The notes under the pieces: generated by a model
Told to the model about the DNA's origin: nothing
Database searches by the model: none
What the model saw: only the letters and a program-made list of their open reading frames with translations
Assembly (NCBI GenBank): GCA_964023275.1
Contig: OZ029918.1
Span: forward strand, 37,859,477 to 37,923,476
Origin: Norana najaformis
Lineage: Eukaryota > Annelida > Clitellata > Crassiclitellata > Hormogastridae
Length of the DNA: 64,000 nucleotides
Direction: 5' to 3'
Shown: positions 35,610-48,800 of the stretch, in pieces
Position numbering within the stretch: position 1 is the first letter of the stretch
How the letters are laid out: each line of letters starts with the position of its first letter
Position numbers and translations under genes: made by a program

Positions 35610-35615
35610 TTTATT
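35610..35615 (-). terminator. candidate poly(A) signal of the dynein gene
   Basis: On the minus strand AATAAA lies about 155 nt after the dynein stop codon at 35771-35773, the only well-placed hexamer close to the stop. The usual 3' UTR length makes it plausible; no downstream element was checked. Confidence 0.4.
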
Positions 35616-35770
35616 TCTGTTTAATAATAATAACAAAACGTTACTTTCAGAAGTTTACAACAAAATTCTTTAAAATACAATTTATCTCGGAAAGGCAATA
35701 AATTCAGATAACACCATGAAAATAAGTGAACAGCTCACGAAAATTTCAAAATATCGAGGGGCTGGCGCCA

Positions 35771-38700
35771 CTACTTGATGTCGCAAAGGGCAGCAACACC
35801 CCTCAAGATCCAGTGATCCGGGCTGAGGTTCGTTCTCAGCATGATCATCGTCACGTAAGTCAGATCGGTGCGGTTGGGCTTCTTGTAGACGGGGCATTGG
35901 TAGAAGCGCGAATCTCGAGGAATCGTCTGGATGGCGTACATGTGGATGACGGGCATCGATGAAAAGAGAACCTTGGGATGGGGCTCCATGAGCTTCGAGG
36001 CACGCCGGTCCCACGAAGCTCCGTCCAGGTAGAGACCGCTGACGTAAACACCCTCCTGCAAAATTCATATTATCAAAGACTTACGAGAATCAGAGAGGAA
36101 TCGTAATCGCAATTCCGAGATTTCTACAGCGCCCAAAGAAAGCCACGTCACGGGGACCAGCTTACTCACAGGCGCTCAGTCAAAACCAAATCGACAGGCA
36201 AAAGGGTTCGGTTCCAGGTCAAGATCCAAAAGTCAGACGGAGAGACAGCGTGGCAGCTATTGGGGTGGTTTTTGGAGTTGGAGAGGTGAGAGAGAGATAA
36301 CAGGAAGAAGGAGTGTCAGGATAGGATAGTAATAAACACCCGCATTAGTTTAAAATGGCAAATATAAGACTCACGTGTACACAGAAAACGACCACTGCAA
36401 TTCAAAAGAACATCAGAATCTCCACAACACAAAGCGTCAACTTCACAAGAAAAGGTCATCCACGGCGGAAAACAGAATCAACATCAAAAAGCTGAACTTC
36501 AAAACGAAACGTCGTGAGTCCGTCAAACCAAAAGCACAAACCAACGATGACGAAACCTCAGAAGACCAAGAGGGTCAAACACCAAAAGCCGGACTGAATT
36601 TAACTCACACTCACGTCTATTTATAGACTGGCGTTCCCGCCCGAAAAAGGGCACTCCTTCACTACAACACCTGTTGCAGATGGCACCCACTGGTAGCCTT
36701 CTAGCTTTCCCTCCACAAGTGCCACTGCAACAATGTGTGTGTGTGGGTGTGTGTGGGTGTGTATGCATGTATGTATGTGTGTGTTTGTAGATGTGTAGGT
36801 AAAGTTAAGTGTTTTGCCTAAAATCGTTGGCCATTTGACTGGGATAGCCTACGGTGTTGACTTACCTGAGGCGAGGTTGTGATGTCTTCCTTGGACCACT
36901 TTGTGACATCGTTCGTCAGCATAACTGCGTCGAGCGACCATCCCTTGTGAGCCCTCGTCACTTCCTGCCTCATGGCTGTCAGAAAACCTAAAATAACAAA
37001 CAAATTTATCTGCATAAGCTGGTTCTTAGCATTCGTTGGTTGCTGTAGATATCTCGAGTTTACGATTACGATTTACGATAGCAATTAATCGTAATTCCGA
37101 AATTTCTACAGCGCCCAACGAAAGCCACGTCACGGGGACCAGCTTATTCACAAGCGCTCAGTTAAAACAAAATCGTTAGGAAAAGAGGTTCGGTTTCAGG
37201 TCAAGATCCAAAAAAGCAGGCAGAGAGAAAGCGTGGCAGCTACGGTGGGTGATGTTAAGGTGGGTGAGATAAGAGGAAGAATGTGAGCAAAGTGAGAGCC
37301 AGGCTACACCCCTTCTTCCTCTTATCTCTGTATCCTCCTCAATCCAAACACCATCCCCCATAGTTGCCACGCTGTCTCTCCGTCTGACTTTTGGATCTTG
37401 ACCTGGAACCGAACCCTTTTGCCTATCGATTTTGTTTTGACTGAGCGCCTGTGAATAAACTGGTCCCCGTGACGTGGCTTTCGTTGGGCGCTGTAGAAAT
37501 TTCGGAATTACGATTGCGGTTACAATAAAGACCTTGTGGATTGAAGAATCCGGTCATCCAGAAGACATTCGGGCGTGTTTCGTAAAGCCACTTGGAGAAC
37601 TGATCGTTGCGCTCGAGTAGCTCCGTGAACCAGAATCCAATCGTTGACGAAGGCCAAGACACTTTCCGCCAGATGTTAGGTACCTTGGCGTCGTAAATGT
37701 TGTCCAAGGCATCGCGCAGATTCTACGCAGACACCAAAACCATCAAACACTCGCGACAATTGTCTCGGTGCTAAATGGAAACTACCCAATCACTGCCCTC
37801 GTTAGCTACATTGGTTGAAGCGTACGTCAAGGCACCTCTGTGCGCGAGGATGCCGGTTCGTGTCCCAGCTGTGGCTTATTTTAGAGATTTGAATCGCGGG
37901 CTAGCACGGTCCGTACACGGGGACCTTAAATGGCGTGGCACCCATTCAAACGGGTGGCGGTGGTAAAGGATCTCACCCGATGAATTCATTGAAAAATGAG
38001 CAGGGTCGAGGCCATGCGGTCGCTATAGAAAAACATGTAGGCCTACATTTATAATTATGAGGAAGTTCGTAATAGGGGTTAATTTCACAGAGGCTGTATA
38101 AAAGTTACGCTATTAGGCCTAATTCCTTACTAAAGGTAGAAGCTATATCTCAAGCTTTACTCAAAAAATCGAGAATATCTAAACAGTCTGGAATGTCGGT
38201 CCCTTCCGACCCCATACAGACACTCCCCTTCTTCCGTTTATCCCTCTTTCCGCTCCAATCCCAAACATCACCCACCGTAGCTGCCAAACTGTCTCTCTGC
38301 CTGACTCTTGGATCTTGACCTGGAACCGAACACTTTTGCCTCTAGTACTGAAAGATGATTTTGGTTGTGAGTCCTGCGAATCAAGGGTCGCTGGCGAACA
38401 CAAGTCTCCTTTCAGGATATGGTGGCGAGCGGTGCTATTGATCAGAGGCTTCTCTCGATTTTGTTTTGACTAAGCGCCTGTGAATAAGCTGGTCCCCGCG
38501 ACGTGGCTTTCGTTGGGCGCTGCAGAAATCTCCGGATTACGATTACCCTTACGATGCTGGCAAGGACAGTTAATTCGTTCTTAAAGGGCGCCATCGAAAG
38601 GTCCAGACATTAAGTAATGCGATGTAAATGATTGAGATATCTCTGAGTTTATTCGCTTGTTTATATGCGTCAAGTGCATGTAGAGACCTCGTTCATGATG

Positions 38701-41700
38701 ATTGTTCCTTCGATGGCCAGTCGCAGATCCGAGAGGGTCTTCTTGACGATCGTCAGGACCTTGCGCATTCGATCGATTTCCTGCTTGAGGAAGATGTTGA
38801 GCGGTTGCAGATTGCCCATCTTCTTCAGGCGCTCTCTCACCTTTGTTCACAAACACCAATCACGCACAGGTACAGGTAAGTGGTTGGATCCATTTGCTTA
38901 CATACAGTGAATGACTAATCTAATCTAATATAATTCTTAATCTAATCTAATTTAATGACCAATAGCGCCGCTATCATAATGCTCAAAGCAGCGTACGTTA
39001 ATGCGCTTCTATGCGTGAGGATGCCGGTTCGCATACCGACTGTGGCTTATTTCAGACGATATAAATCTCGGGCTAGTACGGTTCGTACATGGGGTCCTTA
39101 AATGGCGTGGCACCTATTCAAACGTACAACGGTGGTGAAGGATCTAACCCGATTAATCCTTTGATAAATGAGCAGGATCGAAGCCATACGGTCGCTATAG
39201 AAAACCGTGTAATTTACTGGCCTATACAGTGTCATAGAAACTTCAAATGCTCTATCTATTCATGGCATACGTGCATAACTTATGACCAAAAACAAAAGCA
39301 ACAGTAAGAACAACAAAACAACATCTGTCCAACGCTAACAATCGTAAGAACAACAAAAGCAAGATTTAACAAAAGCTAACAATCGTAAGAACAACAAAAG
39401 CAAGATCTAACAAAAGCTAACAATCATAAGAACAACAAAAGCAAGATCTAACCAAAGCTAACAATCATAAGAACAACAAAAGCAAGATTTAACAAAAGCT
39501 AACAATCATAAGAACAACAAAAGCAAGATCTAACAAAAGCTAACAATCATAAGAACAACAAAAACAAGATCTAACAAAAGCTAACAATCATGAGAACAAC
39601 AAAAGCAAGATCTAACCAATGCTAACAATCATAAGAACAACAAAAGCAACACCTAACCAACTCTAACAATCGTAAGAACAACAAAAGCAACATCTAACCA
39701 ACTCTAACAATCGTAAGAACAACAAAAGCAAGATCTAACAAAAGCTAACAATCATAAGAACAACAAAAGCAACACCTAACCAACTCTAACAATCGTAAGA
39801 ACAACAAAAGCAAGATCTAACCAAAGCTAACAATCATAAGAACAACAAAAGCAACACCTAACCTACTCTAACAATCGTAAGAACAACAAAAGCAACATCT
39901 AACCAACGCTAACAATCGTAAGAACAACAAAAGCAACATCTAACCAACTCTAACAATCGAAAGAACAACAAAAGCAAGATCTAACCAATGCTAACAATCA
40001 TAAGAACAACAAAAGCAACACCTAACCAACTCTAACAATCGTAAGAACAACAAAAGCAACATCTAACCAACTCTAACAATCGTAAGAACAACAAAAGCAA
40101 GATCTAACCAAAGCTAACAATCATAAGAACAACAAAAGCAACACCTAACCAACTCTAACAATCGTAAGAACAACAAAAGCAAGATCTAACCAAAGCTAAC
40201 AATCATAAGAACAACAAAAGCAACACCTAACCTACTCTAACAATCGTAAGAACAACAAAAGCAACATCTAACCAACGCTAACAATCGTAAGAACAACAAA
40301 AGCAACATCTAACCAACTCTAACAATCGTAAGAACAACAAAAGCAACATATAATAAAAGGTTAATCAATAATTCTGACCTCGAAGATGACGTAGTTAGGC
40401 GGTAGCTTGGACAACATATCCTCGGACATCCGGTAGACGACGGATTCTCGCGTCTCTCCTCCGCTGCTGCTGTCCTTTGGCTGAATGCTGAGGATCGTAT
40501 CGAGGATGTCGCGCGCCAAATTGCTCTGGTAGCTAAACAGACGACCGAACAACCGAAACCAGTTTCGGTTATTATGAACTGTGTGGGTTTTGTGTGCAAT
40601 ATTATGATGGCACTGTAGAAGATATATTGTTAGACAATCGTGATGATGGTGGTAGTGAGACTGATTGTGTTCATCTATTGAATGATGGCGTTCGTCTATG
40701 CATGCATGCATCTATGTATGTATGTGTATATGTATGCATGGGCATATGTGTGCATGTGTATATGTATGTATGTGTATATGTATGTATGTGTATATGTATG
40801 TTTATATGTATGTGTATATGTATGCATGTGTATATGTATGCATGTGTATATGTATGCATGTGTATATGTATGTATGTACTGTATATATGTATGTATGTGT
40901 ATATGTATGTGTATATGTATGCATGTGTATATGTATGCATGTGTATATGTATGCATGTGTATAGGTATGCATGTGTATATGTATGCATGTGTATATGTAT
41001 GTATGTGTATATGTATATATGTGTATATGTATGTGTCAATGTATATGTATGTGTATATGTATGTGTATATGTATGCGTGTATACGGAATACATGCTGCTT
41101 ATTCCTGTTGCGAGCCAACGGGATCGACAAACGCTGGACTCGGCGGCCCTTGGAGATCTTATAGTTCCCCGTTCCCGTCCGACGTCACGGGCACACCGCG
41201 CTCTCTCATATGTTGGACGGTCCTTCTGGAACAATCTTCCTCTGGAAACTCGAACTCTTCCTCTTCAAACGGCTCAAAAAACATTCTAGGCCCATCTTAA
41301 GACTCACCTCTTTGAAGCTGCTAGACAGTCATTGTGCAGTGCTTTTGTGAGGTACTTAAAAGGCGCTATATTAAGTGTATTAATACATACATACATGGCG
41401 ATGATGATGGAGATGAAGTAATGATGTCAATAATGATGACGATTTTAAACTAGAAGTTGACTATGACACGGACGTGATATCCGCATTCGGGTGTAGACCA
41501 AAAGCCTCGGGGCTATCGATGTTCGGAATGGCGTTGATGAAGTTGCGAACTTCCTCGATCTTCTTCAACTTCCCAGGGATCTGGTATCCAACGTAGAACT
41601 GGAAACTGTCCTGGAACATCGCCTCCGAAAACCAAACCTACGACATAATTTCGTTTTCATAAATTTTTTCCCCAGGTTTTTAGCAGATTTATTTTATTAG

Positions 41701-43640
41701 TCTCCCGGTTTTTGATAACCAGTTGTTATTACACAGTTTTTGTAATTTCAGTTTTTACAATTTCACCACTTGTAATTTCACAGTTTTTACAATTTCACCA
41801 GTTGCAATTTCACAGTTTTTACAATTTCACCAGTTGTAAGTTCAGTTTTTGTAATTTCATTGTTTTTACAATTTCACCAGTTGTAATTTTACAGTTTTTA
41901 CAATTTCACCAGTTGTAATTTCACAATTTTTACAATTTCACCAGTTGTAGTTTCAGTTTTACAATTTCACAGTTTTTACAATTTCACCAGTTGTAGTTTC
42001 AGTTTTACAATTTCACAAGTTGTAATTTCACAGTTTTTACAATTTCACCAGTTGTAATTTCACAATTTTTACAATTTCACCAGTTGTAATTTAACAATTT
42101 TACAATTTCACCAGTTGTAATTTCACAGATGTTCATTTATGATAATCTAATCCAATCGAATCCCTAGCGCAGTTTCCATTATGCGCAACGCATCAATCGA
42201 TTGTCGCTTCAAGTGAAACCGATGTAAATATGATAATCCCCTGGAGAAGTCCGTTCGAGTTTCGATGGGACATGGAAACCAGAAGGCAGGCGGCGGTGGG
42301 TAATCAAGTTGAAACATATGAGTCTTAAGTGTAGACCTGAATGACATTTTAAAACTGACAGAACGCGAAGAATTGGGCAATGAATTCCAAAGCTTAGGAC
42401 CACCCACTTAGAACACCAATCCGTAACCAGAAGGCGGGATTACAAAATAAAAACCACCGATTTCCACCAGGCTGACTCCCCGGTTTTACCCTCCCCAGAT
42501 CATGAACTGGCCCAGAAACTGACCAATCAACCGGGCTCCCTCGGACTTGACGCAGCGCCGGTGAATAAGCTGCTCTTTTGTATGGCGCTGAGAAATTTCG
42601 GACATTTACATTTACAATACAATCATAGTGAATAAAACAGATTACTTACCTTTGCAAAAGTGTTGAGAAGCCTCTTGTCAAAATCATCTGTGACGCGGCC
42701 TCCGTACTGTACCTCACCAAGCATATAGCGAACGGTGGTCCACGACACACCCTACGCAAGAAAATAAAAGGTCGTTTAGTAAGTAAGTAAATGAGTAAGT
42801 AAGTACTCTAAGTAACGACTGTAAGTAAGTAAGAAAGACAGTGAGTAATTAAGTATTGTAAGTAAGTACGGTAAGCAAGTAAATGCTGTAAGTAAGTACT
42901 GTAAGTAAGTGAGTAAGTACTGTAAGTAAATAAGCCAGTCAGTCAGTCAGTCAGTCAATCAGTCAGTCAGTCATTCAGTCGGTGTCAGCCAGTCGGTGAA
43001 GCGAGCACCTTTAGCGATAGTCTAATACACATAGACTACATGTGTACATAGTAATAATAAAACATATTAAAAAATAAACATATCATTAATCATTTCGCGT
43101 ATCACCGGTAGCGCTGGGGCGGTAATTTAACGACTGCGAGTAAGCTGCTGCTGAACGGACTCTGTGTAACGACACTAGACAAGTTAGTTATGCTATGTAA
43201 GTAAGCGAGTAAGTAATCTTCATTAGCGCGAGATAAACACCCACACTTCACGACAACAATGCATACAATGCAGTGAAATAGTAGCACAATGCAAGTAAAA
43301 AACGATGCAATGTTATGAACAGTTTTATAGTCTAACTTTATATACAGTTAAAGAGGAAACTAACAGCATAATATTTCATGTTATGTCATGTTATGTCATG
43401 CTATGTCATGTTATGTCCTGTTATGTTACGTTATGTTATGTTAAGTCATGTCATATTATGTTACGTTATGTCATGTTAAGTTATGTTACTGAATGAAAAC
43501 ATTGAATCTGAGTTGTCGGTCACCTTCTTTGGGTCGATGTCGTCTAGATGATTCTGGATAAACTGGACGCTGGCTGACCAGTCGGCTAAGTTGAATTCGT
43601 AGGGAATGTTCCAGCCAAGGGGCCCAAACTTGCGTCTTTC
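35771..43640 (-). CDS. dynein heavy chain: C-terminal domain and stop
   Basis: Exons 43524-43640, 42650-42751, 41474-41637, 40379-40532, 38688-38840, 37533-37722, 36866-36987 and 35771-36055. They encode [117 protein letters not shown] and [18 protein letters not shown], ending [17 protein letters not shown] before TAG. The C-terminal domain sits against the AAA ring and tunes processivity. Relative to vertebrate DNAH5/8 no segment is missing. Confidence 0.94.
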
Positions 43641-45830
43641 CTATCAGAGGCAAAACATGTAAGTCCTCATATTTTAATCAGACAAAAGGTGAAATAGCAG
43701 GACGATAGTAACCGGATATCGGGGACTAGAATTCAAAGAGTTCTGTAAAAGAAGACATGGTTAGCCATCTCATCAAATAAATGTTTTATCAGCCAAAACC
43801 AAAGGTTTGGTCGGTAATTGCGTATGTATGCATGAGCATGTGTATGTATGTATATTTTTATGAATGCATGAATGTGTGTATGTTTTTTATGCACGTATGT
43901 ATGTATGTATGTATGTATGTAGGCTGTGTAAATATTATGGGCAAGTTGTTTACATAACGCGCCTCCGTTATATCATTTGGTATGGAGTAAATTTTGAAGT
44001 GAACACACGTCCTGCGATGCACTGGCCCCGTGTCCAGGGCCTTAGGTTTAGTTCATTGCCCGCTCAAGGGCCAAGAAAAGGAAATGAGCACCTCTCCTAA
44101 ATCCGTCTAGGACAGGGAACGTTTGCTTTGCATTACCCTACAGATGATGGGGTCATGGGAGAGTAGTTTACCTGGACGACGGTGTGTAGGAAGGAGACGG
44201 CGTAGAGCATAGGTCGCCACTGAGGCAGTGTGCTGATTTCTAGGAAATCCTGGGTTATGTTGTTGTAGGTTCTCTTCAGCCCGGCCTTGATGCCCTGAGG
44301 AGGCTCATTGGTAAACTTAATCGATATCTACTCAGATGAAACCATACACAAAACAATACGATGCTATTTAAATTTTAAAAATGCACCCTAAATCGCAATA
44401 CAATATCATACAACATCGTTCTTCCTCTTGTCCTTAATCGTAATCGTTAGGTCGAGATTTCTACAGCGCCCAACGAAAAGCTAAGTCGCGGGAACCAGCT
44501 TATTCACAAGCGCTCAGACAAAACAAAATCGATAGGCTGAAAAGGTTCGGTTCCAGGTCCAGATCCAAGAGTCAGAAAGGCAGACAGTCGGACGGCTACG
44601 GTGGATGATGTCTGAAATTGGAGAGGGAAGAGATAAGGGGAAGAGGAAGTATCAGAATAGCATTTGTGGAAAAGGAGTGTTTTAAGTTTTGAGTGACGAC
44701 ACGCGCAAAGATTGCAAGAGGTGAAGTGTTGGTGAGTTTGTATGATGGGTCAGATAATTGTAATTCTGGTGGGAGTTTATTCCACAAAGGTGGAGCAGGA
44801 TGAGGCGATGGCTAATTCATTTGACCTGGAGGAGGCCGATGGAGAACTTCGGATGGACTTCGGTTGTCAACCAGAGTCGAAACGAGTCGTGGATGTTTTC
44901 CGTCGTTATGACGATATCAAGCAACTCCTCCATAAATACCAGACCGAGATGACAGTTCTGCAGCAACGCCCAGCCTCCCTAGAACAGTTTCAGCAACGTA
45001 ACATAACAAAGCATAATAAAACGTAATAATAAAGCATAACATTGCATAGCTCTGTTCAGCGTAACATAGTATAGCATAACAAAACATATAAAATCATTAC
45101 ATATCTTAGCGTAGCATAGCATAACATAGCATAGCATAGCAAAACATAACAACAAAACATTACATAACATAGCATTAGCATAACATACCATAGCATAGCA
45201 AAACATAACATAGCATAGCATATCATAACATAGCATAATAGAACATAACAATAACACAATATGGAAAAGGCATAACATACATGCATACATACAAACGTAC
45301 TTACATACATACATATATACATACATACATATATATATACACATACGTAGATCTACACACATATATTTATCTAACTCATGACAATCACCATAAGACGTTT
45401 TAGCCTTAGTTCTCCAGTCAACCCCCAAATACTGTCACCAGATCCCCAATTTTTTACTACAAATTTATCTGAAACCCAAGAATGTGGTGTGCATTAGACA
45501 TAAAACCATGCTATTCAAAAGCTCAGATTTTTTGTTAATTTAGGCGCCATATAATTATCTAAGGCCAGCGACAAATAAACAAGTACAGATGCACGCTTAC
45601 CGATTGCATGAAGAGCGACAGTAGATTTCGTGCATGAACTTCCTGTCCCTGACCCATTGATATACATCGACATTCTAACACAGAATGGATTCCACTGATT
45701 ATTTAAAAAGCCAGCACCGATTGGCTAAAGTGTTCAGCAGTATTAGCAGCAGTAGTGGTAGTATTATTAATAGTAGTAGAATTGGTAGTACTTAGTAGTA
45801 GCAGCAGCAGCAGTTGTTGTGGTAACAGTG

Positions 45831-45865
<35 letters not shown>

Positions 45866-48800
45866 AGTAGTAATGGTAGAATTAGTATTAGCAGCAGTAT
45901 TAGTAGTAATGTTAGTATTAGTAGTAGTAGTAGCAGCATTAGTAGCAGTAAGTTCAGTAATTTGCGGTGTTGAATGATCTTATGGCTACCAAGGCTATTA
46001 AAGTCGCCCTTACCTCCAATGGTATGTTCAGTCCAGTCTATGCGATTGAAGAATATATAGTTTAGAATGGAAGCATGTCTAATTTAGTAGAAGAAGTAGC
46101 AGAAGCAGCACCCCAGTAGTAGTGGTATCACTATTATCATTGATATTAAGTGAACCTAATCCACTTTTCTTGGCCAGATCTTCGATGGCACTCGTGGGGT
46201 CGGAGCCCATCGACAGGAGACAGACAAGGGGAGTCCTCTTGTCGCTCTCTTCCCACATCGACCTCAGGTCCAGGATGACCGGCTCGACGTAGCGAGGTCC
46301 CATCGAGTCCGAAATGTACTTCCTGGCCTGAGAGAGAATCCGATCTGGACACCAGCATCTGAAGAAGCACCCAGGTCAGGAGAGATATGAGCAAACCAGT
46401 GTCTCAACATCTGAATATCTGATAATGCAGTAGAATACGGAAGCAGTAAAAAGTAGTACGTCTCAATAGCAAATTAAATGCAATAAAATAAAGTGCTGCA
46501 TTCAAGCCCCCACTTACATCATAATGGAGAACTGTGCAAGGCTAACTGAGTCCTTGCAGTGGGTAATGTCAGCAGTGGAATCACAAGCCAGAAGCGTGCA
46601 CAGTGTATACCCTGAACCTGTGGAATGATTGGGGGCCCGTACAAGCAACTGCATGCAAGAGACTCGTCAGAGTGCAATATGAGTTTCGTTTTCTCATAAG
46701 AATGTTTGAAAATTTTCTTTGTCGAGGCTGGCCTTGGAACGAGCTTCTCAGTAGATACCCTTTGGAATAATCTCCCGCCAGAATTGCGACATTTGTCTGG
46801 TCAATCATACGAACTCACCAACACTTCACCTCTTTCAGTTTCTGCGCAGGTCTTTCACTCAAGACTGAAAACACTTCTTTTCCAGAAATCTTATCCTGAT
46901 TCTTCCTCTTCCCCTTATCTCTCTTCTCGCTTCAATTTCAAACAGCATCCACCGTAGCCGTCCGACTGTCTGAGTGCCTGACTCCTGGATCTTGACCCTT
47001 TTGCCTATCGATTTTGTTATGACTGAGCGCCTGTGAATAAGCTGGTTCCCGCGACTTAGCTTTCGTTGGGCGCTTTAGAAATCTCGTGATTACGATTACG
47101 ATTACCCTGAAGCGATACTTTATAAATTTCCGGGATGAGTGGATGGACATAAAAATTTCATGGTGCCACATATGGTAGGTCTATCGCAGTTGTATCACAA
47201 ATGGAAATCTATCTATAGCAATGTAAATGTAAACGTCCGAAATAATAATGATAATAATTAGCAACTTCTAATGCGCCGGTGTCTAATGCACAAGGCACCA
47301 ACCGATGGCGCACCAAAACCAAGCCGCAATCAGGTCAATATCGAGAAGGTCAGTCCACAGGACAGAGAGCCAGCCTACGGTGGATAAGCAATTTGAAACA
47401 GGTAAGTTTTAAATTGAGAACGAAATGACAGCATAACAGACACAGGGAGAGAGTTCCAGAAATTTCTCAGCAAACATAAAAGCGGCAGTGATGATGATGA
47501 ACGCTGGCGCTACTTGGCGAATAATACAAGAACAAAAAAGCTTGTTTAGAAAAAGCGGCAAGCTGGGGTAAAGTTCTCAAAATTGGGAAGTTTGGGCAGT
47601 TGCCTTCATGGGGATTTTTTAAAGAAAGGAACATTTTACTGAACCACCGCGCATGTGCTTCACGCCGAATAGGATAGTATTCTAGAGGGGCTTACCGAAT
47701 GAGTAGAAGTTTGCGGAAAGTGTCGAGCATGGACCCGTAGTTGTCAGGGATCGGTTCTTCCTCCGGGGCTTCTTTGTCGAACCACTGCTTCCACATCTTC
47801 TCATTACGCTGGATCTACAACCAAGGCAGACAGATATCGCACGTAATGTAACGCCGCGAACCATTTCTATCGCGCCCTTCTACAGCGTCACAAATGCATG
47901 TTTATATGTATGCATTCATGCATGTATGTATGTTTGCCTACATATGTGTATGTATGTATGCACGCATGCATGTATGTATGTATGTGTATATGCATGTATG
48001 TATGTGTGCATGTATGTATATATGTGTGTATATGTGTATGCATGTATGTAAGTATGTATGTATATATGCATGTACTGTATGTATGAATGTATAAATGTAC
48101 ATTTTTTATGTATGTATTGTGTATGTATGTACTGTATGTATGTATGCATAGATGTATGTATGTATGCAGATACTTCATATAGCGCCTCACAAAAGCGCTC
48201 ATCAGAGTTTGACGTCTAACGTAATCTAATCTAATCAAATCTGACCAGAAGAGGAGTTTTCCTTAACAAGCGCTATATAAATATGCGATGATGACGGGAG
48301 ACTGAGCGGTAAATACTTGGTTGGTTATATCGCCAAAGCCTTGAACTTTTGAGAGCTCGACAAGGTTCAGCCACGTCATATCCGTTATCCACTTGCACGG
48401 TTTTGGTGCAACGGTATTCAGGTCGAGAGCAGCGCCACCTAGGCACAAAGAAAGTGCAGACGTTTGAAAAAATCATAGAATATCAGCAAACGATCTTTAG
48501 GTGAGCCGAACAGTTTTATAGTCTAACTTTATATACAGTTAAAGAGGAAACTAACAGCATAATATTTCATGTTATGTCATGTTATGTCCTGTTATGTTAC
48601 GTTATGTTATGTTAAGTCGAACAGCTTTAGGTCTGCAAGACAGCCACACTTAAGTACCTTAGGGAGTATCTTAAAAAGACGCTACATAAATAATCAACAA
48701 CACGGATACATAGATGCATACACATACATACCTACATACGGGCATACGTTACGCCATTACACTACAAGTAGATATCCTAAACACGACTGTTGCATTGTCT

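Larger units (their letters stand above)
33216..35770. other. intergenic region between DNTTIP1 and the dynein gene
   Basis: DNTTIP1 3' flank with family B (33547-33730) and D (33867-34005) fragments, the AATAAA at 34539, a nearly full SINE E (34731-35030), and then AT-rich DNA at 35120-35600 with a diverged internal repeat (GAAAATTTTACCACGAAATAC versus GAAGTTTACAACAAAATTC). Confidence 0.65.

Noticed and set aside
40594-41300. Long open frames on both strands (up to 231 codons) rich in Cys, Met, Tyr and Val, or in Thr, His and Ile.
   Set aside because: They are translations of the GTAT/GCAT microsatellite; all frames stay open because the repeat lacks stops. No homology outside the LINE tail.
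44742-45026. A 94-codon + strand frame with a plausible-looking protein ([23 protein letters not shown]).
   Set aside because: It is the antisense shadow of dynein exon 44826-44978, whose minus-strand reading matches AAA6.
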